In this document: one piece after another, positions 11,975-23,439 of the stretch
How positions within the stretch are numbered: position 1 is the stretch's first letter
Layout of the letters: every line of letters begins with the position of its first letter
Source of the DNA: Tetrastigma voinierianum
Taxonomy: Eukaryota > Streptophyta > Magnoliopsida > Vitales > Vitaceae
Length of the DNA stretch: 64,000 nt
Direction of reading: 5' to 3'
Assembly: GCA_016808115.1 (NCBI GenBank)
Contig: JAEQBH010000193.1
Location: forward strand, 1-64,000
Notes under the pieces: generated by a model
Seen by the model: only the letters and a program-made list of their open reading frames with translations
Told to the model about the DNA's origin: nothing
Database searches by the model: none
Program-made: the position numbers and the translations under genes

Positions 11975-13800
11975 AATAACCAGGAAAAAGCTGTTTATTT
12001 CTGATTCATTTCCGTTTTTATAGTTTTATTTTAGTGAGGTCAACGTTCAAGCTTTGTTTGGAAGTAGCCACGGTAGAAGTGCATTTAAAAAATAAAATAA
12101 AATAATATCATCTTACATAAAAAGTAGATAGTGTACTAATAATAAAATAAAGGCGTTTTTTCGTAAATAATTAAAACAAAAAAAAATATATATATATATA
12201 TAACTGTCAAGAAAGCGTTAGTTTAGGAATCATCCAATATTAGCTAAATTCTTCAAAATAAAAAATTATTCCCAAATTGGAGACAAGTTTGAGGCATGTT
12301 TAGATATTGTTATGTCCTATCATGTCCCATCCTGATTATATTTATAAAATGATTTTATTTTATTTTTTATTTTAATATAAATAATAATTATAATTAACAT
12401 ATTTTTTTAATAATATAATTTATAAAAAATTATCATATTTTATTTTTTTATGAAACATATTATTTTTAATATGGTATGAAAAAAATATTAAAAATAAATA
12501 AAACTAAAAGAAAAGGGAAACAGGACTCGACCTAGCATGATGAATATGAGAAATGATTTAAATAAACGGGACAAGATCGGAATATGATCACCCCGGCCCT
12601 AAATCACCTTATTGCCATCCCTGTTAATACCTAGTCTTGACAATACTAGAAAAAGATCTTCCCAGTAAAAGTTCTTTAACTTTAATTAGAAAGTTTTGGC
12701 ATTTTTATAGCTATCATTCTCCCGATATTTATTTAGTGGCTAGGTAATTTATTATGTGAGCGTACCATGACTTTTTGACTTAAATGTTGGTTAAAAAACA
12801 ACTCATTTATGAGATGATCATCAAATACATCATTTTCGACTCCTTGATTTGTGTTTCAAACTCTTCGAGCAAGAATATCTATTTCAGTAATGAGTCTTAG
12901 GATCCTTTTTCATAGAAGATACTTTATATGGTCACTTAGGCACCAGTTGTTGCTTCCAAAAGCGTAACTTATAAAATTTTCCAAATATATATATATATAA
13001 ATATATACACACACATATGACCTAGCATTGTTTCTTACTTGACCATGAATTGACATTTTTTTTCTTAATTCAACAACTGGTTGGTCTCCTCATGCATGAT
13101 CAACTCTTTCTCTAGATTTTTCTAAACATAGTTCAAAAGTTCTTCAATATTATAAGCTGTCATCCATGCATGAATACCTCAACATACTCCAGTAACTCCT
13201 TACAGCTTAACACATTACTCCATTAACTCCTTAAAGATGCTAAGGGTGGATCATTAGAATATTGTTGATGTATTACATAATTCAAAAGGCATTCTTTAAG
13301 AAGAAAATGTTTTGAAAGGGCATGTGAAGGCAGTTTTAATTCCTTTAATCTCTTCTAAGGAAATCTCAATCTGAAATTACTTGGAATATCTGTCTAGGAA
13401 AGAGTAGTGAATGTGACTAGCTAATAGTGAATATATATTTATTGGTACTTACATTTCATTGGTAATTGTATATATTAAAAAATATTGACAGAAATTTGAC
13501 ATAAAATATTGATGGATAAAAAATTGATCAAAACTTATGGAAATGTGAGAAAAACTCTAAGAAATGAAATTAAAAGTATAACAAACATTTTAAAGTTATT
13601 TTGTTGAAGCATTAATATATGTATATATGATTTGTGATATTAAATTTTATTACATCAATTAATAACAAATATGAATTTTGTAAGTGCACACTAATTATGA
13701 AGCTATGTAAAAGATCTGATTTCATTAAATATTAAAATATGATACTAATGTGATTACTTACTCAACATGATATAATCGTATACTTAATATTATTCGTTAA
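11975..13800. other. AT-rich intergenic DNA
   Basis: No gene is recognised. Short TA repeats occur near 12187-12203 and 12986-13015. Most of the block is low-complexity AT sequence. Confidence 0.45.
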
Positions 13801-13804
13801 TTTT

Positions 13805-14364
13805 AAGTCATTTTGAGTAGTAAATACTAATGCTTAACCGACTTTGCAAGTTGCAAGTCCCTAATCCTTGCTACTAATGTTTTCCTTAGAGTTATGGTGT
13901 TTTGCAAGACGTTTAGGTAACTTTTTCGACTTTTTGGAAGCATGAGGATGAATAATGAGATGATCTTAGGGCCTCTAGTACGAGTTTTGAAGCATTGTGA
14001 GTTGATTCAGATGTTTGAGAACCTCAAACGCACAATCGAACTAGATAGGAGAAGCTTTTGAGGCATGTTGACGATTTTGCTCCCATGTCTCTTCTCGCAG
14101 TTTAAATTATCATGAAAGGTACTATTTCAGGATGCCTCTTTAGAGCGAAGTTTTCACTCTGCATAGGCCTCATAGAGAAAAATCGACCAGTTTTTCATTC
14201 TCTCGATATTTTTTTTATTTTCTTTCCTCTTTTTGGCAATTTTAATGAGTTGTAAAGGTCATAAGAACCTTGAAATGTGACCTAATTGCCCCCAAGATGT
14301 AACTTAATCTCTTTAAATAGTCTGATGGATCAAAACGAACATGAATTCTTAGTTGGAGATTTGT
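13805..14364 (+). repeat. LTR-like fragment shared with 24.4-25.0 kb
   Basis: This stretch aligns by eye with about 24420-24800. Shared phrases include ACTAATGTTTT, TAGGTA then CTTTTTCGACT, GGAA then AGCATGAGG, and a later CCCCCAAGAT. It ends just before the CACTA-type terminus at 14368, so it was probably cut by that element or abuts it. It is a diverged copy of one LTR family and does not appear to be the partner LTR of the gypsy element at 21-36 kb. Confidence 0.5.
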
Positions 14365-14639
14365 AACCACTACAAAAAAGATGATATATAGTAGCAAACT
14401 TTTGGTAGGGGTCAACAAAATTCATGGCTAAAAGTACATAAAACCTACTTTTAGTTGGAGCAATGAAAAAGCCGCAACTATATACACGGTTAATAGACAC
14501 ATTATTTTAAGCCCGCGGCTAGATACAACCCAATAGGCACGTATGTCTTAAGCCCGCTGCTATTTCCAGGGTTTTACCGCCGCTACCGCATAAGTAGTAT
14601 ATAGAATCCACATATCTTTCCCGCTCGTTAAGTTTGTCC

Positions 14640-15400
14640 TCCACTCCCTCAAGCACAATGAGCACTTACCTCTGTGGACCTACAAAACAATTCGTCCCGA
14701 TGAGAACCGCATCCAAGCACTTGAACAATCTTCGCAAAGGATCCAATCACCATCAAGCCCCAGTCGAGCCCATCGGCACAAGGGGAAAAGCCCCGAGAAC
14801 AGGACGGCCGCAGGCGGAGGCTTGATCTCCTCCGGCTCCTCCGGCTCCTCAATCTCCTCCTCCACCTCCATCGGAATCGAGTCCACGTTCGGTTCGAAGA
14901 CACAGACGTCAGCGGCTGTATGTGCGGTAGAGACCACCCGAACAGCCCTCTCGATATCATCATCTTCACCTCCCACTCCGAAAACCCTAACTACCAAACC
15001 TCCTCCTCCAATTCCCCAAAACCCTCCCCTTTTTCTCTCTTATAATTCAAAATTCCATACTCACAACACTCCAAATACCCATAGAAACCCATCCCCCACA
15101 CCCGTTCCCGTCCGATCCGCCGCCTAATTCGTAACAGAATCCAAATCGTTCAGCTCACCAAGAGAGAGGTCTGCTTTTGTCTGCGCTTCCACAGTACCAA
15201 TTTCTGGAAACCAACTGAGCCGTCTCAGCTGCCCGACTCGCTATATTTTCGACGAAGGCGAAGAGAGAGGAAATAAAGACTTGACCACCGTCAACGTGTC
15301 CTTGCCGGTCACCTCGACTGACGGTTCTAACATCGTCTATATTTTCGACGCCCTCCCATATCACACTCCTTCATGCCCTTGAAATCGCCCTTATTCAAGT
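14640..15400. other. GC-rich gene-like segment, unassigned
   Basis: This block is GC-rich against its surroundings and has long frames on both strands. A minus-strand frame (14680-14997) includes an acidic Glu/Pro run followed by FPLCRWARLGLDGDW and CEDC. A plus-strand frame (14822-15127) is Ser/Pro/Thr-rich. I cannot name the source gene. It resembles a captured first exon plus leader, because CT-rich and Pro-coding sequence is common there. Confidence 0.35.
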
Positions 15401-15654
15401 ACTATAATCTAACTAACCCATCCAGGGTTTTCAGATTCCTACTTGAAAATTATCCCTACTCTGGTTGATAAATGATTTTTTTTTTCCCTATAAATTTATT
15501 TGTTTATGATAGATTTTTTTTTTCTCAGGAAAAAATGTTGTACTTGAATGTTTGATTGGAGAAGATAGAGAGGTTTATAGGGTCACACATGGGAATTGTG
15601 GAATTTCCATGCGAATGATAGGTTTGATGATGTTGAATTGAGTACTGGGTGGCC

Positions 15655-16065
15655 AGCTCGCCAAAATTCAACACGACACGATTAATCGCCGAACAAACTA
15701 AGCCTGTGGTGAGACCTAAATCTGCCCGATAAACAGCTAACCCGCTTAACACGCGACAAACTGTCGTGTTCGGTGAGATATGCTAACCCATGAGTAACTC
15801 ATGCATTCATGAACATCAAGTTTCCATCACAAGTACTAAATTGGTCATGACAGCCTGCTGTAAATTCAACACGACACGTATTAACTCACACGATTAATCA
15901 ACATTAAACGTTTGGTGAGACCTAAATCCGTTCGTGATAAACGTCAACCCGTTTAACACGTTTAATAAACGGGTCGTGTTCGGGTTTACATGTTTTTCAC
16001 CCGTTACCCGTTTAACCCGTAACCGTTTAACCCAACCTAACACGTTTGACACCCCTAAGCGTGGC
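15655..16065. repeat. Duplicated hAT/MITE-like repeat
   Basis: AATTCAACACGACACG occurs at about 15666 and again near 15866. Each is followed by ACGATTAATC and then GGTGAGACCTAAATC, giving a roughly 200-bp direct duplication. The right part is full of ACCCGTTTAAC-type motifs and ends in GACACCCCTAAGCGTG, a form often seen at non-autonomous hAT-like termini in plants (from memory). Confidence 0.45.
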
Positions 16066-16894
16066 CAAGCACGTTTGAGACCACATTTATGGTGATTTTG
16101 GTGGTTTTTTTTTTTTTTTTGATTCGGCGTATTTGAATTTGCTGTTTGTTTGTCATTCCTACTCGCTGCTGATAATAGATTTTGTTCGCCTTCCCATTTA
16201 GATAACAAGAAGCTTCAATCCTTGTCAAATGTATTATATAATTATGTTGTTTTGTTGTGTCTCTACCCAACGCCCATGGGATTAGCTTCCCCTTTTCTGC
16301 GAAACTAACATTTCCTCTTGGCTTCCCATTATTCATACCTCAATCTTGTCACAATTAGAGTGCTCTAATCATTCCAGTAAACTTTTCCCTTTAAAAAAAT
16401 TCTGACATAGTAAAGCTTCTTTGACATAACTGTAGTTTGCTGTGAGGTTCTCTGTAAAAATCTGCATATAGAAAAGATTGTCATTCAAAATATATGTATG
16501 AAATAAGGCTTTAGTTGGAGACGCTTACATGAAGGACTCGACGTTCAGAAATATCATGCATATAGCCCTAGGCTTTCCATGTAAAAGTTCAAATTTATAT
16601 GCTAGGTTTCACAGATAACTCGGTGCATGAAATAGCAAGAAGGAACTAATTTGGAATTGGAAGAAACACACATAAACATGCAAGGAAATATGGTATTAAA
16701 CAAGTTGGCCCGAATTTCAGCAATATATTATACATGAAGGTTTGTCCCATTTTCTCTGTCAAAGTTGCACGGGACATGCTAATTCACATCACCCTGCAAT
16801 AGAAGAAATTCAAAATTTTTGGTTATTGCTATTATGTTTTCTCTTTTATTCTTTTGTGTATTGTTTTTTGGTTATTGCTGAAAGATGTCTTAAG

Positions 16895-17095
16895 ATGGAT
16901 GAAGAACTGGTACTCGCCTGCCAAAGTAAATTGGAGGAAGATTTAAAATCAAGTATGGCAGCTGAGAAGCGGAGATTGACAAGGGAGCGACTGGAAACTG
17001 CTGTTAGCTTCCAGCCTGAAGGTGGTGGTGGTGGTTGTGGTGGTGGTAATATTTCATTTCTGGTAAATCCAGCCACATGCTCTGTTACCTGCTGA
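16895..17095 (+). CDS. Short hypothetical frame, charged helix and Gly run
   Basis: From the ATG at 16895 the frame gives 66 residues. It starts with a highly charged, helix-prone segment (MDEELVLACQSKLEED onward), continues with SMAAEKRRLTRERLETAV and ends in a Gly-rich run made by GGT repeats. The helical half reads more like real coding sequence than the neighbouring frames, but I cannot place it in a family. A GT donor may lie near 17060 in the Gly/Asn region. It could be another captured exon or chance. Confidence 0.25.
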   Translation: MDEELVLACQSKLEEDLKSSMAAEKRRLTRERLETAVSFQPEGGGGGCGGGNISFLVNPATCSVTC

Positions 17096-17314
17096 TGATT
17101 GCTGTTCTAACCTCTCCATAGTTTTGAAATTTTTTAGGTTTAGAATGTAATTTAAGGCTCTAATCTTGTAATTGTCATCAATTAAGATACAAATGTGTTC
17201 TTAGCAAATTTGAAATATATGGGGTGCCAAGCATTAACTTTGCCTTCCTATTTTTAACTCTTTTGCAGGAAGATAAATGGGCAACAGAAGATAAACAACA
17301 GAAGATAAAACACT

Positions 17315-18204
17315 CCTGGACCTCATGCCTTCTCCGGATCAAATGTTCTCTGCATGGGAACTCTGGATCTTCTCTCCGGCCAGTCTAATACAACCTCGTT
17401 AGGAAATCCAAAAACAAGAAATCGGAACGTTAGTAACCAAGCCTGCACATATATGTCTTCATGTTTTTCCTCTGTTGTTCAGTTTTCAATATTGTATTTG
17501 GTTTTGTTTGTATGAATATTCACTGTGATTACAATGAAACTACAGATTCATGGATAGCTGAATGCAGTGAGTTGGGGTATCCTGATGCCTACTGGTGTAA
17601 TAATAGCAAGGTACATGAGGGTATTCAAATCTGCAGATCCTGCATGGTTTTACCTTCATATAACATGTCAGTCCTCTGCCTACATCCTTGGGGTCATTGG
17701 ATGGGCTACCGGACTCAAACTGGGCAGTGACTCTTCCGGTGTTCAACACACACCCCACAGGAACATTGGCATTGTCCTATTCTTCCCAAGACTTCAGGCA
17801 TATGCAAAACCAATCAGTTCAAGAAAATGGTACTCTGTTTCTTTTCTTCTTTTTCGGTTTTATTCTAGCTGATTGTAACTTGGTAACCTAAACATTGCTT
17901 GGGATTGTAGGTGTTTGCTTTACTTCTAAGACCAAAGAAGGATCACAAATACAGGTTCTACTGGGAGATCTACCATCACTCAGTTGGGTACACAGTCATT
18001 CTCCTCAGCATTATCAACATATACAAAGGCTTTGACATCTTGGACCCTGAAAAGAAATGGAAGAGAGGTTACACTGGCATCCTTGTGGCCTTGGTCATGA
18101 TTGCTGTGTTATTGGAAGCTTTTACATGGTATATAGTTGTAAGGAGGAAGAGATCAGCAAGATCTGGAATGATGAATGGAGTAAATGGGGTTAATATGGG
18201 GTAG
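17315..18204 (+). pseudogene. Cytochrome b561/DOMON-type protein, 5'-truncated pseudogene
   Basis: Three exon blocks match the C-terminal half of plant DOMON-cytochrome b561 proteins, which move electrons across membranes through haem b. Block A (17315-17428) encodes the linker, including MGTLDLLSGQSNTTS. Block B (17546-17797) carries LNAVSWGILMPTG, FYLHITCQSSAYILGV and HRNIGIVLF. Block C (17911-18204) carries LLRPKKDHKYR, YHHSVGYTVI and a last membrane helix before a basic tail. The four expected His positions (HG, FYLH, HRNIG, YHH) are present. Lesions: TAG at 17555-17557 where HGVLN is expected, TAA at 17306-17308, and no DOMON domain upstream. The intron after block B needs a GC donor (CAG|GCATAT) with acceptor TTGTAG. 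Only a short protein from the internal Met could be made. Confidence 0.8.
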
Positions 18205-18481
18205 GGTGAGGAGAGCCTAGATGAAATCACTTGATTTCGTCTTATTTTGCCTTGTATTAAGGTTTGATCATTGTTCACAACATTATTTATGCACCCAAAT
18301 TTATATTTACCAATATACGCGAGGTGTATGTATCGATGTTATTCTTTGTAAGAGCAGATTCTGTGTCTATCTGTTCTCGTATATTTGTAATCATAAATAT
18401 GGGTTTGTATAATGATTTAGGTGGTGTTTCTTATTTTATTGCTTCATCAATTTTTTTTTGTCTTTCCAGGTTTAGGCAAAG

Positions 18482-18571
18482 GGAACTTTGATGAAAATGG
18501 TTGCTGCAGATTGGTTAAGATCTGACAAGAGGGAAGATGATCTTGGTGGTCGTTCTGGGAGCATTGTTCAG
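18482..18571 (+). pseudogene. EDR2-like (DUF1336) exon fragment
   Basis: Thirty open codons include MKMVAADWLRSDKREDDLGG followed by RSGSIVQ, ending at CAG before GTTAAT as at a splice donor; a pyrimidine tract and CAG (near 18470) precede it. The DWL-SDKR-DDLGGR-GSIVQ pattern is, from memory, a conserved block in the C-terminal DUF1336 domain of EDR2-like plant proteins. No other part of such a gene was found here, so it is an isolated exon. It lies 280 bp after the b561 remnant and is unrelated to it. Confidence 0.6.
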
Positions 18572-18947
18572 GTTAATTTGTGATTACACAAGCAGGTTGG
18601 ACATTAATGTTTCTTGCCACAAGCAGTCCTATGAACAAATTTACAAGTAATCCTGTTCTGCAGCAAATTTACCATTTCAGCATCCAATCATATTTTTTCC
18701 ATGTAATTGGGATATTGTATATGGCTGCTTATGATTGGAGACTCTCTTTCCAGAATACAGAGGTTTCAAGATTACATTAAATAATTATTATCTGATTATC
18801 TCTTTGCCATAGCATTTCACCAACCTAAACATACATTCTGCTTTGTTACTAAGAATTTGGTGTCTTGGTATCAATACCTTGAAGCATGTTTGATAAATTA
18901 ATTATAAACATTAAGTTTTTGAATATCACGTAACTTATTGTAAACTT

Positions 18948-19225
18948 GCTCTGGTCAACTACAATCTATGACTATAAATCATCCCTATGATCTGGTCAAC
19001 TATAAACCGCGCTATAAACCATCCCTATGGTCAGTTAATTACAAAATGTGGCAATAAACTACCTTATGGTCGGTCAATCACAAACCGCTACAAAACTACT
19101 ATATGGTCGTGGTCAACCAAAATCGCGGCTATAACCATCCCTATGACCGGGGTCAATCAAAAACCGCGGCTATAAACTGTACCTATGGTCGGGGTCAACC
19201 ACAAACCGCGACTATAAACTATGCC
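18948..19225 (+). repeat. Tandem array of about seven 40-bp units
   Basis: Units start near 18952, 18992, 19032, 19071, 19111, 19151 and 19193. The common form is GGTCAACCACAAACCGCGGC, then TATAAACCATCCCTATGGTC. Units differ by substitutions and small indels. Arrays like this fit subterminal repeats of CACTA-type elements, where the transposase binds. Confidence 0.75.
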
Positions 19226-19390
19226 AAATTATTAAATAATTGAAGAGTCTATAGCCACGGTTTATGAAGTGACCGCATCTATAGGATTTCTCCACACCAC
19301 CTATAGTCATGCCATGCCGCGGTTGTCTTCATCCTCAGCTATATTTTATAGTTGCATTATATACTGCTTTTAGCCTGTGGTCGATGGGTC

Positions 19391-19981
19391 AAGCAGGCTT
19401 AAAGGTTTTCTTCCTAAAGAGGTGAACCTTTTGTAATCTTTCAATAAAAGTTTCATCTTTCTTTCTTTTCCTTCCATTCTTTTATATGTTTCAGTTCCTC
19501 CTCTATCTAATATCAGCTTTCAAAACTAATAATTATAATATATACAATTTCTTAAAGTATGGCTATTCAAAGGCATCAAATGAATATATATGTACAGGTT
19601 AATATCACACATGTGGTCCTTTGTATGGCTCAGAGCAGTGTACATAATATCAAGCTTGGAGACAGAGCCTAAGTACATCACAATGGCAAGACATCCCACA
19701 GGTCCCTGGGTTTCAGTCTGTCCCCATCACTACTCACCAAATTCTGACAATATCTTCATATGGAAAAACACATCAGGCTATTTCCGTTTATAAGTTCAGA
19801 CCACAAAGTTTCTTTCACCATCCAAAGCATATTGTAAGCTTAGATATCCTAGGGCTGACCTTAGTAATTGAATCCCATAATATACTTAGTATGATAATGA
19901 AAGATCCCCGTAAGCCAACCTAGGTGGGGTTTGATGATCAACTATATTTTGACTCTCCATTCGGACGATCGGGAAACCCTA
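19391..19981. other. Intergenic, no gene recognised
   Basis: AT-rich DNA with a 67-codon plus-strand frame (19590-19793) that shows no family motif. I see nothing else to report. Confidence 0.4.
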
Positions 19982-19990
19982 GAAATTCCT

Positions 19991-20740
19991 AAGGAACAAA
20001 AATCGCCCAAAATTAGGAAATCGCTGAGCATTTACAAATATCAAATTTTCGGAATATTTTAGCGAAATATCGAGGGTATATCACGCTGATGCGCTGAAAT
20101 TTTGAAAAATATCGTAAAATACTCCAGAACACGGCATATATCGTAAATATCATAGATATATCATCAAAATATCTGGTATATAGTAAAATATCGAACATTC
20201 TGAGATGTATCGACTATTTGACTTAAATCAAATCAAATCCAAGTTAGAATTAAATCACAATAGTTTTTGACAACTTAACAACTATTTTGACTCCAAAAAT
20301 TCTATAAATACCTTAAAATCATACAATTTTACAAACTCATTCATACACATCCAAGCTCCATTCGACCTCAAATTATTTTTTCTTTTCGCGATTTATCTCA
20401 ATATTTCAAGATCTCTATGAATATTGTACTCATCAAGATGGGATCCCTTCATCAAATAATGTAATGGAGCCACATCGGTCTTCATTTTGGTTTTAAACGA
20501 CTATTATAATGTAATTTCTCGATAAATTATAATGAATATTGTCTTCAACAAGTGTATATTTGTTTATTTATGTCTTTTTTATAGTTCAACAAAGTATTTC
20601 TATGAATTTAAGAGTATTTTTGTTAATTTTCACTTTACCGATATTTTTGTCAAAATATCCACCGACATTTATCGATATTTTCGATATATCCGTAAAATTC
20701 AAGTACCGATATATCCGTAATTACCGAAATTTTGTTCCTT
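19991..20740. mobile_element. Mutator-like MITE with flanking target duplication
   Basis: The left end AAGGAACAAAAATCG and the right end, complement AAGGAACAAAATTTCGG, form terminal inverted repeats. The flanks are GAAATTCCT at 19982-19990 and GAAATCCCT at 20742-20750, which differ at one base; a 9-10 bp target duplication is typical of Mutator-like elements. The ends of the body carry many ATATCG/CGATAT motifs. There is no coding capacity. Confidence 0.7.
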
Positions 20741-20750
20741 GGAAATCCCT

Positions 20751-21285
20751 TAAATCACTCGAGGTTTGCGTTGTCTTGGTAAAGCTGGATCCTCAAGGCC
20801 TTACTTCATTAGTAAAGTTTAGTCTATTAATTTGTTTAATAATTTCAATTCTACAAAATCATATCTCTTTCTTCAAATCGATCACTTTAGGCATAGATTA
20901 GCATTCATCACATACGAGTAAAATACCCATCCCATGGATGACTCTAGAACCATTATATCTACTGTAGCTAGGATACCCTAGTTGGTGTTTTAGGTTTATA
21001 AATTTTTATGATCTTCCCTATACATCGATTTAATGAACAAATCCACTGCCGCTGCGCGCTCTAATTGTTAGTGACTTGTTAATCTTTGCTTTACTTTGTT
21101 TTTGCTTTATTTTTTCATTTTAGATTATGTATTATTTTTACTTTTTATTTGGGACTAACTCTATTAATATATTTTCTAGTGTTTTTGGTTTCTTTTAGTT
21201 TTAGTTTTAGTTTTTTTTTTTTTTTTTGCAAGGTTAGGTATTTTTATGTCTGCTTGGGCACATAATAGTCAAGGTTTATCCACCC
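20751..21285. other. Flank or untranslated leader before the gypsy gag
   Basis: Non-coding. A stretch CCACTGCCGCTGCGCGCTC near 21043 resembles a damaged form of the leader that often precedes gag in plant gypsy elements, and T-rich tracts follow near 21200. I could not identify a 5' LTR or a clear primer-binding site. Confidence 0.3.
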
Positions 21286-21289
21286 ATAG

Positions 21290-22160
21290 TAAACATGAAT
21301 AATCAATCCATAAATGATGAGAAACTCAAGAGCCAGCAACAAGAGGAATGCACCTCAAAGAACAATCAAGGGCTCTGACATTTAAAAATCATAAAAATCC
21401 CCCTATAGAGAGTGCACCGTCATGCATAGTCCTCTTGAAGACTTTTGTTACAAGGCCAAGTTTCTTATAACAGTTGCCTACCATTCATGGGATCGAAAGT
21501 AAGAATCCCTACGCTCACATCAATAAATTTAAGGTTATATGTCAAGTAGTGGGAGAAGGAAATACATCCATCGAGGTAATGAGGCTCACACTCTTTCCTT
21601 TCACTTTGAAGGATAGAACAAAGATTTGGTTGAATTCATTGAGGCTAGCAAGCATCCACACTTTGGATGAGTTGCAAGCCCAATTCTTGAGGAAATTCTT
21701 CCTCACCCATAGAACCATCTCCTTGAAGAAGCAAATCAACACTTTTGTCACCCAAGAAGGTGAGAGCTTCCATGCATGTTAGGATATATATATGGAGGCA
21801 ATCAATGCATGCCCCCATCATGATTATGAGACTTGGGCATTAGCAAATTACTTCTATGAGGGGTTGACTTTGAGTATGAAGTAGCTTTTGGAAAGCATGT
21901 GCAATGGAGAGTTTTTGAGAACATCGACTGAAGAACCCATGGACTTCCTTAACTATGTAGCTGAATTGACAAGAGGATGAGAAGAGTCTCATATGAGAGA
22001 TATGGAGAGAGTTAACCTTAATCTGGACCTAGATAAGGTATGTATCATGTGCAAGAGGACTATGAGATGAAAGAAAAGGTAGCACTCCTCACTAGAAGAC
22101 TTGAAGAGCTTGAAAATAGAGGGGTCCAAGAAGTAAAATTCATCCATGAAGCTAATGTAT
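21290..22160 (+). pseudogene. gypsy gag remnant
   Basis: The best open piece (21474-21782) begins PTIHGIESKNPYAHINKF and includes WLNSL and an LKKQINTF region, in the style of the Retrotrans_gag domain. Beyond the stop at 21780 homology goes on with MEAINACPHHDYETW and FYEGLTLSMK, then CNGEF. Stops near 21882 and 21980 break it. The upstream part is frameshifted. Gag would have formed the particle that packages element RNA. Confidence 0.75.
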
Positions 22161-23400
22161 TGTGACGCCACAAAACCCGAGGGTCCATATACTCAGATAT
22201 CATGCTGTGACACTCCAAAATCCGAGGTCTGGTTGACAACTAGTTAACCCGCTGAATATCAGGTCGCTTTTATGCATATTTTTCTACAAATATAAATTTA
22301 TAATATTTTATAAGAGTTTGATGTACAACTCCTTTACACTTTTACATGCCAAAATATATTAAAACTAGATTGCTCTAATATATTTTACAAAAATACTTCT
22401 CAAGGCCACAACCCGCCCTTCTTCGTACTCACAGCCTCGAAGGAGCGTCGTCTTCTCGTGTACCTAAAAGGGTGGTCCTACGACGGAGTGAGCAAAGGCC
22501 AGTAGAAAATTCTCCTACAAGGGCTACTCCCCACCTAAAATGCGCATCCAATGGCGTACATAAAACATCCAATCATATTCCACATAAACAATGCAATCCT
22601 ATATGGAATATTTCATGTCATGCATGAGATGAGACTCCTCATGCCCATAACCCGAGTCCTGACCAACTCCTCACATAAATGTCAAGTGTGAAAACCTTTA
22701 TTTCCAAAACAAAAGATTTTTTTTTATTTTATATATATATAATTCAACTATTTGGACAGTCTCCGAAATACCACTTTATTCAAAAGCCCTGACACTGCAT
22801 CAGACGCCTTCACTGACAATATCCGAATCCTGGACAATCTCCGATCCCGGACAATCTCTGATCCCGGACAATCTCCGACCTTGGACAATCTCCGATAACA
22901 ACTTTATTTTAAAGCTATAGACAGTTCCCGATAACCATTATTTCAAAGCTACGACACCCTCCCGAGTAACTCCACAACCATGTGACCTTGCATTTCGACG
23001 TAGTCCATGTTACCGAGCCCACCATCACCAAACCGCGTCAATCTACCTTAAGTTCCATGACAGATTATCAAACATCAAACACAAGTGGTTTATTTCACTA
23101 CATGGTTTAACACCAAACACAATAAGTTTGACTTAAACCATGCACTCACACTGACTCGACGTGATGTCCCAAAGATATGAAATGTGATATGTCACTTCAT
23201 GCTATGTCATGCTACATGCATAATAATAAGAGCCACATTTATAGCCCCCAAACAATTATATTTCTTAAATATAATTTCCATTTACCACAACTTCCATGTT
23301 AAAACATCACGCAAGCACATATTAACATGAATTTTACACACAACAACATATTAAGGTGAACATGGCAAATCACACACCACTTCCATTCCCCAGTGCACTC
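22161..23400 (+). mobile_element. LTR-like insertion between gag and protease (truncated)
   Basis: The insertion opens with TGTGACGCCACAAAACCCGA, and a second similar start (TGTGACACTCCAAAATCCGA) lies at 22206. It shares blocks with the 31.6-35.2 kb and 51-52.9 kb LTR-like sequences, including CTCCTACAAGGG then CTACTCCCCACCT, and a GGACAATCTCCGA repeat array at about 22755-22905. The right border is unclear and I found no target duplication, so the 3' part is probably lost. Confidence 0.55.
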
Positions 23401-23439
23401 TTAGGTAAGAAAAAAGTAACATTGTTGAATCTTTGAGAT

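Larger units (their letters stand above)
14368..19390. mobile_element. Candidate CACTA-like element carrying gene fragments
   Basis: The left border CACTACAAAAAAG at 14368 matches the hallmark CACTA terminus. Just inside, motifs such as AGCCGCAACTATATAC and AGCCCGCGGCTAGATAC resemble subterminal repeats. The far side has a tandem array (18948-19225) built on GGTCAACCACAAACCGCGGC, then a stretch whose complement (AAAAGCAGTATATAATG) loosely resembles the left end. Inside lie a GC-rich gene-like segment, a b561 pseudogene and an EDR2/DUF1336 exon. I do not find a clean right terminus (TTTTTTGTAGTG) or a 3-bp target duplication, and no transposase, so this would be a non-autonomous or eroded copy. 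Confidence 0.45.

Noticed and set aside
13805..14364. This fragment as the 5' LTR of the 21-36 kb gypsy element
   Set aside because: Its relative at 24.4 kb sits inside the gypsy element as an insertion, so the two are copies of another LTR family.
14680..14997. Acidic 105-codon minus-strand frame as an intact gene
   Set aside because: The opposite strand has equally long frames, no known domain appears, and the GC-rich composition alone favours long frames. Kept only as an unassigned gene-like segment.
18948..19225. The 40-bp array as a CRISPR-like structure
   Set aside because: Repeats are head to tail with no unique spacers, and the DNA is a plant genome.
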